Positions 19,101-25,650 of a stretch of 64,000 nucleotides of DNA are shown one piece after another; the stretch's first letter is position 1; each line of letters opens with the position of its first letter. This DNA is from Gammaproteobacteria bacterium. Lineage in GTDB: Bacteria > Pseudomonadota > Gammaproteobacteria > Pseudomonadales > Ketobacteraceae. The stretch spans positions 62,001 through 126,000 of the forward strand of contig JABLXQ010000017.1 in the NCBI GenBank assembly GCA_013178375.1, given 5' to 3'. The notes under the pieces are model-generated. The model searched no databases. It saw only the letters and a program-made list of their open reading frames with translations, and was not told where the DNA came from. Both the position numbers and the translations under genes were made by a program.

Positions 19101-19408
19101 TTGCCACCCAGCAACAGGCTGCGCGGCACCACACGGCTATCGCCAAATCCGATCAGACCGTACAGGTTCGACTGCCCCTCGCTTCCGACACCGTAGGACA
19201 CCAGATTCTGTTCCAGCGACGGCACCACATCGGCAACCCAGCGCTGTTCTCCACTCATGGATCCCGATTCGTCGATGACCACCAGCACATCGGCAGCCAC
19301 TGGTCCCAGGGCCGCCTGGGCGGTTGTTGCCATGGATAGAAATGTGGAAAGAAAAGCAGCCGCCAGCGGCGCTGGCAGCAGTGAACGCAGCAATTTTTTG
19401 CTAGGCAT
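10193..19408 (-). CDS. giant secreted vWA-PKD-Ig-YD/Rhs protein with PD-(D/E)xK-like C-terminal toxin domain
   Basis: A 3071-residue protein with a Sec signal peptide (cleavage near TTAQA-A). Order: vWA domain at about 35-275 with MIDAS D46-x-S48-x-S50; two PKD modules (about 287-480) containing DLNNDG-type Ca-binding loops; a fibronectin-III-like module (490-573); nine cadherin-like putative-Ig repeats (587-1407); further Ig-like modules (to about 1600); the ITIERTYDSR region that opens YD proteins; many YD repeats (about 1790-2700); an Rhs core with GLYYMRARDYDPESGRFLS and a DPSG boundary near 2838; and a unique tail of about 230 residues. The tail shows D2968 in KPDFML and E2994-x-K2996 in IGESKLS, followed by QFRN, a restriction-endonuclease-fold pattern. 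The ATG at 19408 has a GGGGA ribosome-binding site. No PAAR or VgrG part is present, so export is probably Sec-dependent. Confidence 0.9.
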   Translation of the reverse strand: MPSKKLLRSLLPAPLAAAFLSTFLSMATTAQAALGPVAADVLVVIDESGSMSGEQRWVADVVPSLEQNLVSYGVGSEGQSNLYGLIGFGDSRVVPRSLLLGGKLLGSPAEFVQASSGLRVNGGTEDGWRGIEFALDTYPRRSGAVVNIILATDEDRDNTNSAITFNTVLAKLQANNALLNAVVNATLRCGNNTPALGMDSTGVGYVADGSGGFTTCSGARAISGSGTTVANYVNLAVQSGGAVWDLNFLRSGGHYARSFTNALLSIKVDEILDQRPVSDLVAVVQAVPNPAAVGQQVTLDGAKSFHLLEDRTIVSWEWDLNNDGVYDATGPLVTTTFPAIGQYPVTLRVTDDSATPLVDIATLTVNVATGALKPTAVAGGPYLFCPQDTHWWLDGSRSVNPDDGLSAAGGVPDRITEYAWDLNNDLNFSDSTGATINAAAQLQALGVGDHVVRLRVTDNNAAAFPGPGQTNLSDISITQVSVRDASDLLCNCLPDLAARPKNTKVQLTWTDTGAYQYAVYRSLQNGGPYQQIAVTDSRYSTFLDLGLQLDTPYHYVVSALGRNGAEICRSRQISATPTARRLDPANRAPAISSTPVTAATEGTPYRYDVNATDPDARDTVTYSLSVAPVGMTIDAVSGLISWTPVNAQVGQHAVTVQASDIQGAFTNQSFVITVANSNQQPAIVSQPVTTATENVAYRYLVQAVDPDLGDQLAFALASAPAGMTINSQSGEISWTPTAAQVGDQAVEVQVADAAGAIALQNFVVVVAGQNFPPSITSTPVVAASAGQEYRYDVEAADPNAGDMLTFALGAFPDGMLIDTATGLIVWTPTPAQVGAHAITVVVSDNRNASSVQSFQIDVAEQNLAPVFTAGNLPQATEDVGYVANIVATDPNAGDQIAYSLVAGPAGLVIDAASGQINWLPRDNQAGSNTILVRATDNAGLFSEASFLIQVLPVNDAPLITSSPLASAQSQSAYSYQVAVEDPDAGDTLAFALTQAPAGMTISSNGLIEWLPPANAAASYAVQVTVTDAIGASDSQSFNISLLNREPAITSLPAAGVPERQLYSYPVQAQDADGDTLSFALQNAPASMFINAASGLLQWQTQAGDEGSYAVVVTVADGRGGFATQNVLVTIHPPANTAPVISSTPVLAATEGAAYAYQVLAQDGEADPLSYTLTSAPQGMVMSAGGLISWTPDATQVGDHAVAVQVSDGRAQASQNFTLVVNAKPNTAPQISSVPMMAVQANTAYQYQVVATDVDNEALTFSLPTAPAGMSISNGGLVNWTADDTQLGGHAVVVRVTDARGAFVQQSFTLAVQAVVNHPPVISSAPVTVAMVGQSYSYAVAANDPENAPLTYSLAQAPTGMSVTMFGDITWTPLAAQVGSHAVVVQVTDGTTPVTQNFNVVVSEPADLNVSIQLSDDVVAPGEAVTIQVVAADAINPVYALTVNGSALTVDGNGVAQFSSNTSGIYQLVAQVQSGDGSSGTGQTVLRVSVAGDTVAPVANIIAPADGTAVYDATAITGTVTDANLYRYRLLVAEAGSSDFAEFAVGTAPVTNGNLASFDPSLLKNGLYTVLLIAEDINGLQSQDNATVRVEGALKPGVVKLSFVDMTVPVAGIPITIERTYDSRVKTQRDLGVGWDLSIRQGEYKNNREPGKGWGVANSGGFFRIPCYTSVEQAYHTTDIRLSENESYQFRPRINLSGYGSVISGGCLGQAEFVQVSGPSGAQLQPIGNNNVFYMNGTDVFTYDLGDPEFGEPWVPNAVRLTTPDGRVFDLDLETGITRLQNANGNQLFISSSGVVNSTGQGVVFTRDGNGRIASIRDPLGNLVRYAYDANDNLVGFTNQMNEETTYQYHDSPFLNHLKSITLPNGSVISSFDYDEDGRLSRSCDQSGCATAEYDLAGRTQTNIDATGRAITYVYDAKGNVISQRDALGNIQSFSYDANGNLLEHTDAEGNVTRQTWDANNRLQSVTEPHAAGENPADFTTRYTYDAKGNLLTATSPSGAQQVNSYDTRGNLLSMANESGYVLSSYAYDSNGRQTREASPFGSLDLGYGSNGALNSITDEQGVATVLGFDAAGKITSFTHNGVSAAIGYDPMGRETSIGYSDGLSFNYGYDFGDSWTSLEGSTIPRMERSFTAKGAPNDVVQADGSAVSWEYDAAGRVVAEINALGGRSTYQYDAAGRLVAETDPAGATTRYELDGNGRVLAIVNPLGGRSEFSYHPDGRQRSRTDATGRTWSYEFSPTSATALDPLGRSVTTETTAHGLVSRVVNADGTSRSWTYLAPSESLDGAEMPTRFTDEAGRVRNFTYDAQGRLSGASDFAGQFATYVNDTSGLRQITDAEGEQIAFAYDGFGDVLSVAFGDGTGKTLSYDANRNLASVTLASGANKTLLYDVLGQLVTDNRSTGESFGFTWDANGNLDSASDSLGSTDYQYDVDGNLIELNSSVGGAVEYGYDDVGRVVSQTVRSGSQARTITYGYDAAGRISRVTDPNAGDTIFVYDAAGRLQSRSMPNGVSTAYEYDARDQLLAVTHRNGANAIISSTRYTRNTGGEPSRITWHDGSYVDLEYDSAIRVTHERFFDNTGVLARHIQYDYDLVGNRTSRIVDGAAVDYSYGPGHRLLSATGAGVAQNYAYNSDGRVSNIARDDLNANLTYNFEGQLRSVATGGSTLSYVYDASGRRIQASDGSTTLRYLRAASVQGAYENPQAVLDGSANLAQAYVYAGDQPLQRISNTGTRYYLTDGMGSVIAITDEAGNVVGSVKYDAFGREFDQQGDMTVPASAGGDFRFQGQWKEAATGLYYMRARDYDPESGRFLSADPAEPDFREPESLNRYLFANSNPYLFADPSGRFTLVSVNISINIQATLQTIAIQIAKDYLIDKARSVIGSMILSALKNFTALNSFSPWGFIGVTNPADAGRIWEQKVQNFICSNVPDSMREIVWFEPSIGSSGFASSDGYGCPGGGSGGFSPAGSSKPDFMLTKTRPSELGKNDKKAIKAYLIGESKLSLKSYYDAYVRNGNATQFRNIITFAEKRVYTRTAVFLALYNGGRNSAQYQAALQSLLNRTALRKGVAAIMVSAI
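15190..17650 (-). repeat. nine tandem cadherin-like putative-Ig modules (about 91 codons each)
   Basis: Within the giant gene, nine consecutive modules each begin with a variant of P-x-I-x-S-x-P-V-x-A-A-T-E-x-x-x-Y-x-Y and carry a DP(D/N) calcium-type turn, an AP-x-GM-x-I strand and an ISWTP-x-x-x-QVG turn. They average about 274 bp. The repeats are degenerate at DNA level but still similar enough to allow recombination. Such arrays usually form a long rigid, Ca-stabilised stalk outside the cell. Confidence 0.85.
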
Positions 19409-19463
19409 GATCGTCCCCAAAGAATCGGTCCCTGAAAAAAGATAAGTGTCGTTTCTGGCGTCG

Positions 19464-20225
19464 TTATGACAGGCGGCTTTTTCTGCGGGCCACGCCCACA
19501 AACAGCAATCCGGTCAGCAAGATGATGGCAATCCCCGGCTCCGGCACCTGTACCGGCGCGCCACCCTGAACCACGGCGGTTCCATTGAAGAACAGCGACT
19601 CGGCAGAATCGTCATCCGCATGATTCAGGCCGCCGATGTTGAGGCGGCTGAAGATCATCTCGGCAGTGACGATGGCGCCCTCTTCCAGATCCCCCAGGTT
19701 GAAACCCAGCGCCAGGGACACATCGTCTTCCGCACCGGCGGGCACACCGTTGCTGTTATCCAGGTAACCGGCCAGCAGATGGTCGTAGATATCGCCAAAC
19801 AGGTAACCGGGTTCGTCGATTTCCCAGCTGTCGGCGTAGATGTCGCCTGCACCGGCACCGTTGACGGAGGCCAGCGCACCCGATTCATTGAAAAAAGTGT
19901 TGGTCGCCTGGTCTATTTCGGCATCGAGGAAAACAAAAAACCAGGCATCCGCCAGCAGGCTGCCCGTGTTGTTGGCGAACGACCAGGTGACGGAACCCAG
20001 ATTTTCCGCATCCAGATTGCTGGTGAAGGAAGCCGTGACACCGGCAGGCGAAAGCTCGTCTTCGCTGTAGTTGATGCCGGTGTATTCCAGCGATGTCGAT
20101 CCCAGTGAACCGGAATAGAGAAAGCCGCTGTACTGCTGAATCGAGACCACGCCTGCGCTGGCCACGTCAGCAAACAGGCATGCCACCCACATTGAAAGCC
20201 CCAATAGAGATTTGTTCATACGCAT
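19464..20225 (-). CDS. PEP-CTERM sorting-domain secreted protein
   Basis: The 253-residue protein has a signal peptide (cleavage near ADVASA-G) and ends in VPEPG, a hydrophobic segment and ARRKSRLS, which is the PEP-CTERM tripartite signal recognised by exosortase. The middle is an acidic, beta-rich domain without catalytic motifs that I recognise. AGGG lies 7 nt before the first ATG at 20225; a second ATG at 20219 is possible. It is followed 55 nt later by the giant Rhs-like gene on the same strand, so the two are probably cotranscribed. No exosortase gene is present in the window. A role in the cell surface or exopolysaccharide matrix is expected from the sorting signal. Confidence 0.85.
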   Translation of the reverse strand: MRMNKSLLGLSMWVACLFADVASAGVVSIQQYSGFLYSGSLGSTSLEYTGINYSEDELSPAGVTASFTSNLDAENLGSVTWSFANNTGSLLADAWFFVFLDAEIDQATNTFFNESGALASVNGAGAGDIYADSWEIDEPGYLFGDIYDHLLAGYLDNSNGVPAGAEDDVSLALGFNLGDLEEGAIVTAEMIFSRLNIGGLNHADDDSAESLFFNGTAVVQGGAPVQVPEPGIAIILLTGLLFVGVARRKSRLS

Positions 20226-20699
20226 AAAAAACCCTGCATTTGGTTAATCAAAAAGAAAACAAGATGCCCTGACGCTGGCGCGAGAACCGCAGAAAACAGG
20301 CAATGAAATTCGGGAACGGAAAACAGAAGGAAGGACGACGCAAAGAAAACGCCGACCCGGGACACGACCTGCCAGCAGCGAAAAGCTGACGGGTTCCCCA
20401 TTGGACATGAAAATGAAAAGTCGCTGCGTGATGAGCGCCCAACGTCCGTGCATCGAAAAATCCCCAATGCTGCACAGCCCTGTGATAAATCCCCGGCGGC
20501 ATTATAACGATCGAACGCCACGGCTCAACGGCCGTAAAGGGGGCACACGCAGGCCACACCAAATTTCGCACAAAATTGCTGTTAAAAAATAACAGTGCCG
20601 CGTGAACCTTTTGTTAATGGATCAGGATTCGCGGGGCAGGATACATGGCGTAAATTCAGGAGATTGACGACTTACAATTCCGATACACACAGGGGCCGT
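20226..20699. other. non-coding region between the PEP-CTERM gene and dtd
   Basis: This 474-bp stretch is the only long gene-free region of the window. It holds the minus-strand promoter at 20501-20528, the long leader of the PEP-CTERM gene with a small hairpin (CAGC-TTTTC-GCTG, read on the minus strand), and a perfect inverted repeat CTGTTA-AAAAA-TAACAG at 20579-20595 that could be an operator. Short open frames in the leader lack ribosome-binding sites and family resemblance. I could not match it to a known riboswitch class. Confidence 0.6.
20501..20528 (-). promoter_or_regulatory. sigma70-type promoter for the PEP-CTERM/giant-protein operon
   Basis: Read on the minus strand, TTGAGC (20523-20528) and a perfect TATAAT (20501-20506) are separated by 16 bp. 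Transcription would start near 20494, leaving a leader of about 270 nt before the PEP-CTERM ATG. Confidence 0.55.
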
Positions 20700-21137
20700 T
20701 CAACTCTCCAGCCAGAACGTCACCGGTCCGTCATTCACCAGCGCCACCTGCATGTCGGCGCCGAACTTTCCGGTCGCCACATCGGGCCAGGCGGCACGGG
20801 CCTGCTGCACGAACAGGTCATACAGCCGCTCGCCATCCTGTGGCGAAGCGCCGGAGGAAAAACTGGGCCGCAATCCCTTGCGAGTGTCGGCCACCAGCGT
20901 GAACTGCGACACCACCAGCAGGCCGCCGCCGGTGTCGCGCAACGACAGGTTCATCTTGCCGGCGGCGTCGGGAAAAATGCGGTAGCTCAGCACCCGCTGC
21001 AGCAGCTTGTCCACTGAGGCTGCGTCATCGGTTTTCTCCACCCCCAGCAACAGCAGAATGCCGGCGCCAATGCGGCCGATCACGTCGCCGTCCACAGTCA
21101 CTGACGCCTGGGTCACCCGCTGGATCAATGCTTTCAC
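20700..21137 (-). CDS. dtd: D-aminoacyl-tRNA deacylase
   Basis: DTD removes D-amino acids (and glycine mischarged on tRNA-Ala) from tRNA. The 145-residue protein has the family length and both catalytic motifs: SQFTL at 77-81 and NDGPVTF at 135-141 (the GP motif; Asp takes the position of the more usual Ser/Thr). The N-terminus [17 protein letters not shown] is typical. It stands alone on the minus strand between the PEP-CTERM region and the PilJ-domain gene. Confidence 0.96.
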   Translation of the reverse strand: MKALIQRVTQASVTVDGDVIGRIGAGILLLLGVEKTDDAASVDKLLQRVLSYRIFPDAAGKMNLSLRDTGGGLLVVSQFTLVADTRKGLRPSFSSGASPQDGERLYDLFVQQARAAWPDVATGKFGADMQVALVNDGPVTFWLES

Positions 21138-21225
21138 GCTACTCCCCTTCTGAACACGCTACGCCCCTTCTGAAAATGCAGACGCAGGCAGACTAGGTGA
21201 ATTCAGGCAAACTGACAATTCAATC

Positions 21226-22041
21226 CTAATGGGCCGCCGCCACAGCGCCGCCAGCCAGCGTGGTATCCAGATTTTCGTACAGGCCGGTGATGTCATCCAT
21301 GCGCCGCAACATACCCGAGGTGGTAACGGCAATCACGTGGGGCACGTAACGGCCGTCCTCCAGCTGTTCGAAGCCGGTATTCGACAGGGCCCACTGGCTT
21401 TCCACCTTTTTCAGCGCCTGGCGCAGTTCCGGCGTGTTGGCGGGATAGGCGATCAGCGTGCCCAGCCCTTCACCGTACTCCCGCCGCGCGGTGGCAAAAT
21501 TCCCGGTGATGTCGTCGTCGCGAAAACCCAGTGCCTGGGCAAAATAGTAGGCGGCGATGCGCTGCGACAGCATGCGCTGGCGGCCGGCGATATTCACCAT
21601 CTGGGCGGAATCACGGCCGGCGAACTCCTGCAGCTCCAGCACCACCTGGTGGCAGGATTTCAGCAGCGCATTGTTGCGTTCCAGCATCTGCGCGGCACTG
21701 GCGCGGCTGGCCGGACCCAGGGCCAGGGCGCGGTAGTCCTGCCACAGGGGTTCCACCACCGCCAGGGCATCCCGCACCGGTCGGCTGGGCGCGTACTCCT
21801 GCAGTTCCTGCAACTGTTCCTCGAACAGGGCGACACTGCGATCCAGTTCCTGCCGCGCCCGCACCACGTCCACGTCAAGGGCGAGGGCCAGATGGTTTTT
21901 CAGAATATTCTGCGACAGCATGCGCTGACGCCCCGACTTGTTGATGGCTGACCCCAATGTGAGCACGTCTGCCAAAATCTGCACAGAAAAAAAGCAGAAG
22001 AAAATGAACAGAGCGGCGCGAAGCGGCAATTTATGCGGCAT
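21226..22041 (-). CDS. secreted protein with two PilJ-type sensor domains
   Basis: The 271-residue protein has an N-terminal signal or anchor segment (AALFIFFCFFSVQILA) followed by two copies of the PilJ/NarX-like helical sensor motif: INKSGRQRMLSQN near residue 33 and VNIAGRQRMLSQRI near residue 148. These domains normally form the periplasmic part of type IV pilus chemoreceptors or nitrate sensors. This protein ends without any cytoplasmic signalling part, so it is either a stand-alone ligand-binding protein or a partner for another sensor. The GGDEF protein at 22152, 110 bp upstream on the same strand, is a natural candidate. AAGGA precedes the ATG. Confidence 0.8.
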   Translation of the reverse strand: MPHKLPLRAALFIFFCFFSVQILADVLTLGSAINKSGRQRMLSQNILKNHLALALDVDVVRARQELDRSVALFEEQLQELQEYAPSRPVRDALAVVEPLWQDYRALALGPASRASAAQMLERNNALLKSCHQVVLELQEFAGRDSAQMVNIAGRQRMLSQRIAAYYFAQALGFRDDDITGNFATARREYGEGLGTLIAYPANTPELRQALKKVESQWALSNTGFEQLEDGRYVPHVIAVTTSGMLRRMDDITGLYENLDTTLAGGAVAAAH

Positions 22042-22151
22042 GACAGTTTCCTTGGTGATTCAAAAAGAGACAGTGCGCGCACAGAAAGCAATTTCGTGAC
22101 CAGTGCGCAAAAAATTCACCAAGGCAAAACGTTCAAGCACGAAGAGTGTGG

Positions 22152-24269
22152 TCAGGCGGGATTGGCGGGGCCTGGCATGGGTTGCACAGCGTTGCGGGTT
22201 TTCTTGGCCTGATACAACTCAGCGTCGGCCGACCTGATCAGCTCATCCAGGCTTTGTCCCGGCTGGTGGCAGGCCACGCCGAAGGACGCGGTGACGGCAG
22301 CACCGAGGCCGAAATCCAGCTGCCCGATGCGCGACCGCAACAACTCCGCCAGATGCACGGCATCCTCCAGCGCGGTGGACGGACACAGCACCAGAAATTC
22401 CTCGCCCCCCCAGCGTGCCACGCTGTCCACCACGCGGCAGGTCTGCCGCAGCAGTCCCGAGATACCCTTGAGCACTCGATCACCGACATCATGACCATGC
22501 TGGTCGTTGATCAGCTTGAAATGATCCACATCCAGCAGGATGACGGAGAAGGGCTCCGCATAGCGATTGCTGCGGCCAATTTCCGCGTTGAGCTGCGCTG
22601 TCACATGGCGCCGGTTGCCGATGCCCGTGAGGTGGTCGGTGGTGGCCTGGCTCTCCAGCAGCTCGTTGAGTTTTTTCAGCCGCTGCTCCGCCACCTTGCG
22701 GGCCGTGATGTCCATGATGATGAACAGTGCGCCCTCCGCCAGGTTAGCGGGATCGATGGCCTTGCCGCTGATGATGCCCCAGAACAGGCTGCCGTCCTTG
22801 CGCTTGTAGGAATATTCCGCGCGGTAGGATTCCCCCCGGCGCAATACCGGCGGCGCCTCCCGACCCAGACGGTCGAAATCTTCCTGGCGCTCGTAGATAA
22901 AATCGGACATCCGGCCAACCGCCTCCGCCAGCGGGTAACCGAACAGCTCCTCGGCATGATGATTGATCCAGTCCACCGTGCGCCCTTTCATCAGCACGAT
23001 GGCCACCAGACTGTTATCGAGGATGCTGTCACGCATGCGCAGCAGACGCTCGGCTTCCTGCCGTGCCTGCTCCAGTGCCAGGGTGCGGGCGCTGACTTTC
23101 TCTTCCAGTTCCTGATTGATCCGGAGGATGCGGCTGGCGGCGTTTTCGCGCACGCGAATGCGGATCAGCAACACAGCCACCACGATCACCAGCAGACTGA
23201 CAAAGAGTGCCGCCGCCAGCAGGAGCGCGCGGTTGCGCTGCGACAGTGAATGCGGCTTGTTGATGACGTGGCTGTCGGCGGGCAGATCTTCCGGCTCCAG
23301 ATTGAACCGCTGCATTTCCCGGTAATCGAACACAAACTCGTTGCCGCTGTCCTGCCGCACGGGAATCCGCTCCGGCGCTTCGCCGTGCAGGATTCGCAGC
23401 GCCATTTCCGCGGCGATCTCGGCCTGCTTGCGGTGCGATACCAGCTTGCCCCCCAGCGCGCCTTTGCCCAGGCCGTGATACCAGAAATGAAAGATCGGCG
23501 CCGACGTGCTGGCACGGATCAGCCCGAAGGCGGAATCGAAATCGCGGGTGGCGCCCGTGCGGTCACGAAAGATCGCCATCGGTAACACCATCCCGCCCGG
23601 CGGCAAACGCCGCAGCTCATCTGCCAGTTCGTCATAGCTGTAATCCCCCAGCGACAGCAGGCGGTATTGATCGAATCCCATCAGCATCATTTCGCGCTGG
23701 AACTGGGCCTGGTTGGCCAGCCCGGATTCGGTGCTGTCGCAGATCAGGGTAATCGTATGGTCGGCGCCGAACAGTTGCTGCATCACTTTCACGGTATCGG
23801 TGATGGACACTTCCTCGATCACCCCCGTCACCCTCGGGTTGCGGTCGAACTTCAGCGCGTAGGCCACATCGTTGATGCCAAAGAAAACCACCGGCAGGCC
23901 GGGAAACAGGCTGCCCTGGTTGGCCTCGACGAATTGCAGGGCGGTATCGTCGGCCACGATGACCAGATCATACGGCGGCAGGCGCTGCAGTTTTTTGCTC
24001 AGGCTGTCGTGGAAAATGCGCTGGTCGGCTTCGGAATAGAAACGCTTGGCGTCCATGAATTCGATGTCGATCCGGATATGTTCCGGTTCCAGCACCTCGC
24101 GCAGGCCGGCAACCTGATCGAAAAAAGTGGGGAAGCCCGGATGGTAGGAGGCAATAAACAAGACGGCCCAGCCCTGGGCGGGGGTTTGCGGTGGCGTGGC
24201 TGCCAGGCCAAGCGTTGCCGGCAGCAGCCACACGATCAGCAACAGTTGCAAAATCCCTTTGACGTTCAC
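22152..24269 (-). CDS. membrane PAS-GGDEF diguanylate cyclase with periplasmic ABC-type binding domain
   Basis: The order is signal peptide (VNVKGILQLLLIVWLL), a periplasmic domain of the ABC_sub_bind type (about 35-330, with FIASYHPGFPTFF and VVFFGINDVAYAL), a transmembrane helix (about 355-380), a coiled linker, a PAS domain (about 415-540) and GGDEF. The active site reads GGEEF near residue 620 and is preceded by the inhibitory RxxD site (RVVD), so it should make c-di-GMP with product inhibition. I prefer the GTG at 24269, preceded by GGGAGG, because an ATG at 24356 would give a 29-residue non-hydrophobic prefix and overlap the promoter of the divergent oxygenase gene. The total is 705 residues with that start. 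Confidence 0.87.
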   Translation of the reverse strand: MNVKGILQLLLIVWLLPATLGLAATPPQTPAQGWAVLFIASYHPGFPTFFDQVAGLREVLEPEHIRIDIEFMDAKRFYSEADQRIFHDSLSKKLQRLPPYDLVIVADDTALQFVEANQGSLFPGLPVVFFGINDVAYALKFDRNPRVTGVIEEVSITDTVKVMQQLFGADHTITLICDSTESGLANQAQFQREMMLMGFDQYRLLSLGDYSYDELADELRRLPPGGMVLPMAIFRDRTGATRDFDSAFGLIRASTSAPIFHFWYHGLGKGALGGKLVSHRKQAEIAAEMALRILHGEAPERIPVRQDSGNEFVFDYREMQRFNLEPEDLPADSHVINKPHSLSQRNRALLLAAALFVSLLVIVVAVLLIRIRVRENAASRILRINQELEEKVSARTLALEQARQEAERLLRMRDSILDNSLVAIVLMKGRTVDWINHHAEELFGYPLAEAVGRMSDFIYERQEDFDRLGREAPPVLRRGESYRAEYSYKRKDGSLFWGIISGKAIDPANLAEGALFIIMDITARKVAEQRLKKLNELLESQATTDHLTGIGNRRHVTAQLNAEIGRSNRYAEPFSVILLDVDHFKLINDQHGHDVGDRVLKGISGLLRQTCRVVDSVARWGGEEFLVLCPSTALEDAVHLAELLRSRIGQLDFGLGAAVTASFGVACHQPGQSLDELIRSADAELYQAKKTRNAVQPMPGPANPA

Positions 24270-24373
24270 AAACGGAATGCCCCTCCCGGCGCGGAGCGGG
24301 TAACTGGCGAAAGCGCTTTCTTCAGGATAGTCTAATGGCGCACAACTCTGGTCCAATCCAGCGAGGAGAAAAT

Positions 24374-25078
24374 ATGGACATCACCCTCGACAGCGCCCAC
24401 TGGCTCGACCCGGTAGGTCTACAACGCCCGCAAACCCTGATCAAAACGCAGCCATTTCCCTTTTTCGTTGCCACCGACATGCTGCCCCACAGCCTGTTGC
24501 CGGCACTGAAGCAGGATTTTCCGGCCATGGGTGGCGCGGGCTACCTGCCCTATGACAAATCTGCCTGTGGCAAATCGGTCAACGCCCTGATCGAGCACAT
24601 CCTGGCACCGGAATTCGCCAATGCCATTGGCAATACCCTGGGCATTGCCAACCTGGCCCAGTACCCCACCTATGTGTCCATCAGCCGCAGCCTGAACAAA
24701 CGTCATGGCACCATCCACACCGACGGCAAATCCAAAGTAGCCACGGCCCTGCTATACCTGAATGACAACTGGGAAAACGCCGGCAAGGGGTGTCTGCGCT
24801 TCCTCAACAGAATCGATGATATCGACGACATGGTGGTGCCGGAAATCAAGCCGGTCTATGGCACACTGGTGGCGTTCAGGCGTACCGAAAATTCCTTCCA
24901 TGGCCATCTGCCGTTCGAAGGGGAACGCCGGGTCATCCAGATTGCCTGGCTGGTGAGCGCCGCCGACATGGAGCGCAAGGCCAAACGCGGCCGCTTGTCA
25001 CAGGGGCTGAAAAAGCTGCTGGGCTGGATCGACCGCAAGATCGGCCAGGGCCGCGACGACAACGCCTCACACCGCTGA
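24374..25078 (+). CDS. 2OG-Fe(II) oxygenase family protein
   Basis: The 234-residue protein has the double-stranded beta-helix ligands of 2-oxoglutarate/iron dioxygenases: His115-x-Asp117 in TIHTDGKSK, a distal His176 or His178 in NSFHGHLPF and an Arg at 185-186 in GERRVIQIAW that would bind 2-oxoglutarate. GAGGAG at 24363-24368 places the start at 24374. The substrate is unknown; related proteins occur in capsule or surface-glycan loci. It is divergent from the GGDEF gene. Confidence 0.8.
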   Translation: MDITLDSAHWLDPVGLQRPQTLIKTQPFPFFVATDMLPHSLLPALKQDFPAMGGAGYLPYDKSACGKSVNALIEHILAPEFANAIGNTLGIANLAQYPTYVSISRSLNKRHGTIHTDGKSKVATALLYLNDNWENAGKGCLRFLNRIDDIDDMVVPEIKPVYGTLVAFRRTENSFHGHLPFEGERRVIQIAWLVSAADMERKAKRGRLSQGLKKLLGWIDRKIGQGRDDNASHR

Positions 25079-25146
25079 ACCCCGCCAGCAGGCACGACGC
25101 AGCAGGCCATGCAGCCCCATTCCATTGTTAGCCAGCGAGTTTGATC

Positions 25147-25650
25147 ATGACCACCCAACTCATCATCAATCAGCAACCGCATGAAGTGGATGCTGCACCG
25201 GATACTCCCCTGCTCTGGGTGCTGCGGGATCATCTGCAGTTGACCGGCACCAAATACGGCTGCGGCATGGCCCAATGCGGCGCCTGCACGGTGCATTTGA
25301 ATGGCACGCCGGTCCGCGCTTGTGTCACCCCGCTGCAGGCAGTCGCAGGCCAGGCCATCACCACCATCGAAGGGCTCGACAGTGCCGCCGGCAAGGCCGT
25401 ACAACAGGCCTGGGAAGAACTGAACGTGGTGCAGTGTGGCTACTGCCAGAGTGGGCAGATCATGTCCGCCGCCGCGCTGCTGTCCAGCAATCCCACACCC
25501 AGCGACAGCGACATCGACAGCGCCATGAACGGCAATATCTGCCGCTGCGCCACCTATGTGCGCATCCGGCGCGGCATCCATCAGGCCGCGAAGAACCTGG
25601 CCTCCGAGGCCTCAGGGAAGGAAACCTCAGACAAGGGGACTGTCGTATGA
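25147..25650 (+). CDS. [2Fe-2S] subunit of a molybdenum hydroxylase (IorA-like)
   Basis: The 167-residue protein is the small electron-transfer subunit of the xanthine dehydrogenase family. The plant-type cluster ligands are Cys39, Cys44, Cys47 and Cys59 (YGCGMAQCGACTVHL). The second cluster uses Cys97, Cys100, Cys132 and Cys134 (QCGYCQSGQ, ICRCATY). This two-subunit type without a FAD subunit is that of isoquinoline 1-oxidoreductase and bacterial aldehyde/alcohol-linked enzymes. The ATG at 25147 is preferred over TTG at 25141. Its stop overlaps the start of the large subunit by 4 nt (ATGA). Confidence 0.92.
   Translation: MTTQLIINQQPHEVDAAPDTPLLWVLRDHLQLTGTKYGCGMAQCGACTVHLNGTPVRACVTPLQAVAGQAITTIEGLDSAAGKAVQQAWEELNVVQCGYCQSGQIMSAAALLSSNPTPSDSDIDSAMNGNICRCATYVRIRRGIHQAAKNLASEASGKETSDKGTVV

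Noticed and set aside
20226-20500. Possible c-di-GMP (GEMM) riboswitch suggested by a GACGCAAAG-like string
   Set aside because: The string is on the plus strand while the gene is on the minus strand, and the conserved paired core does not match on either strand.
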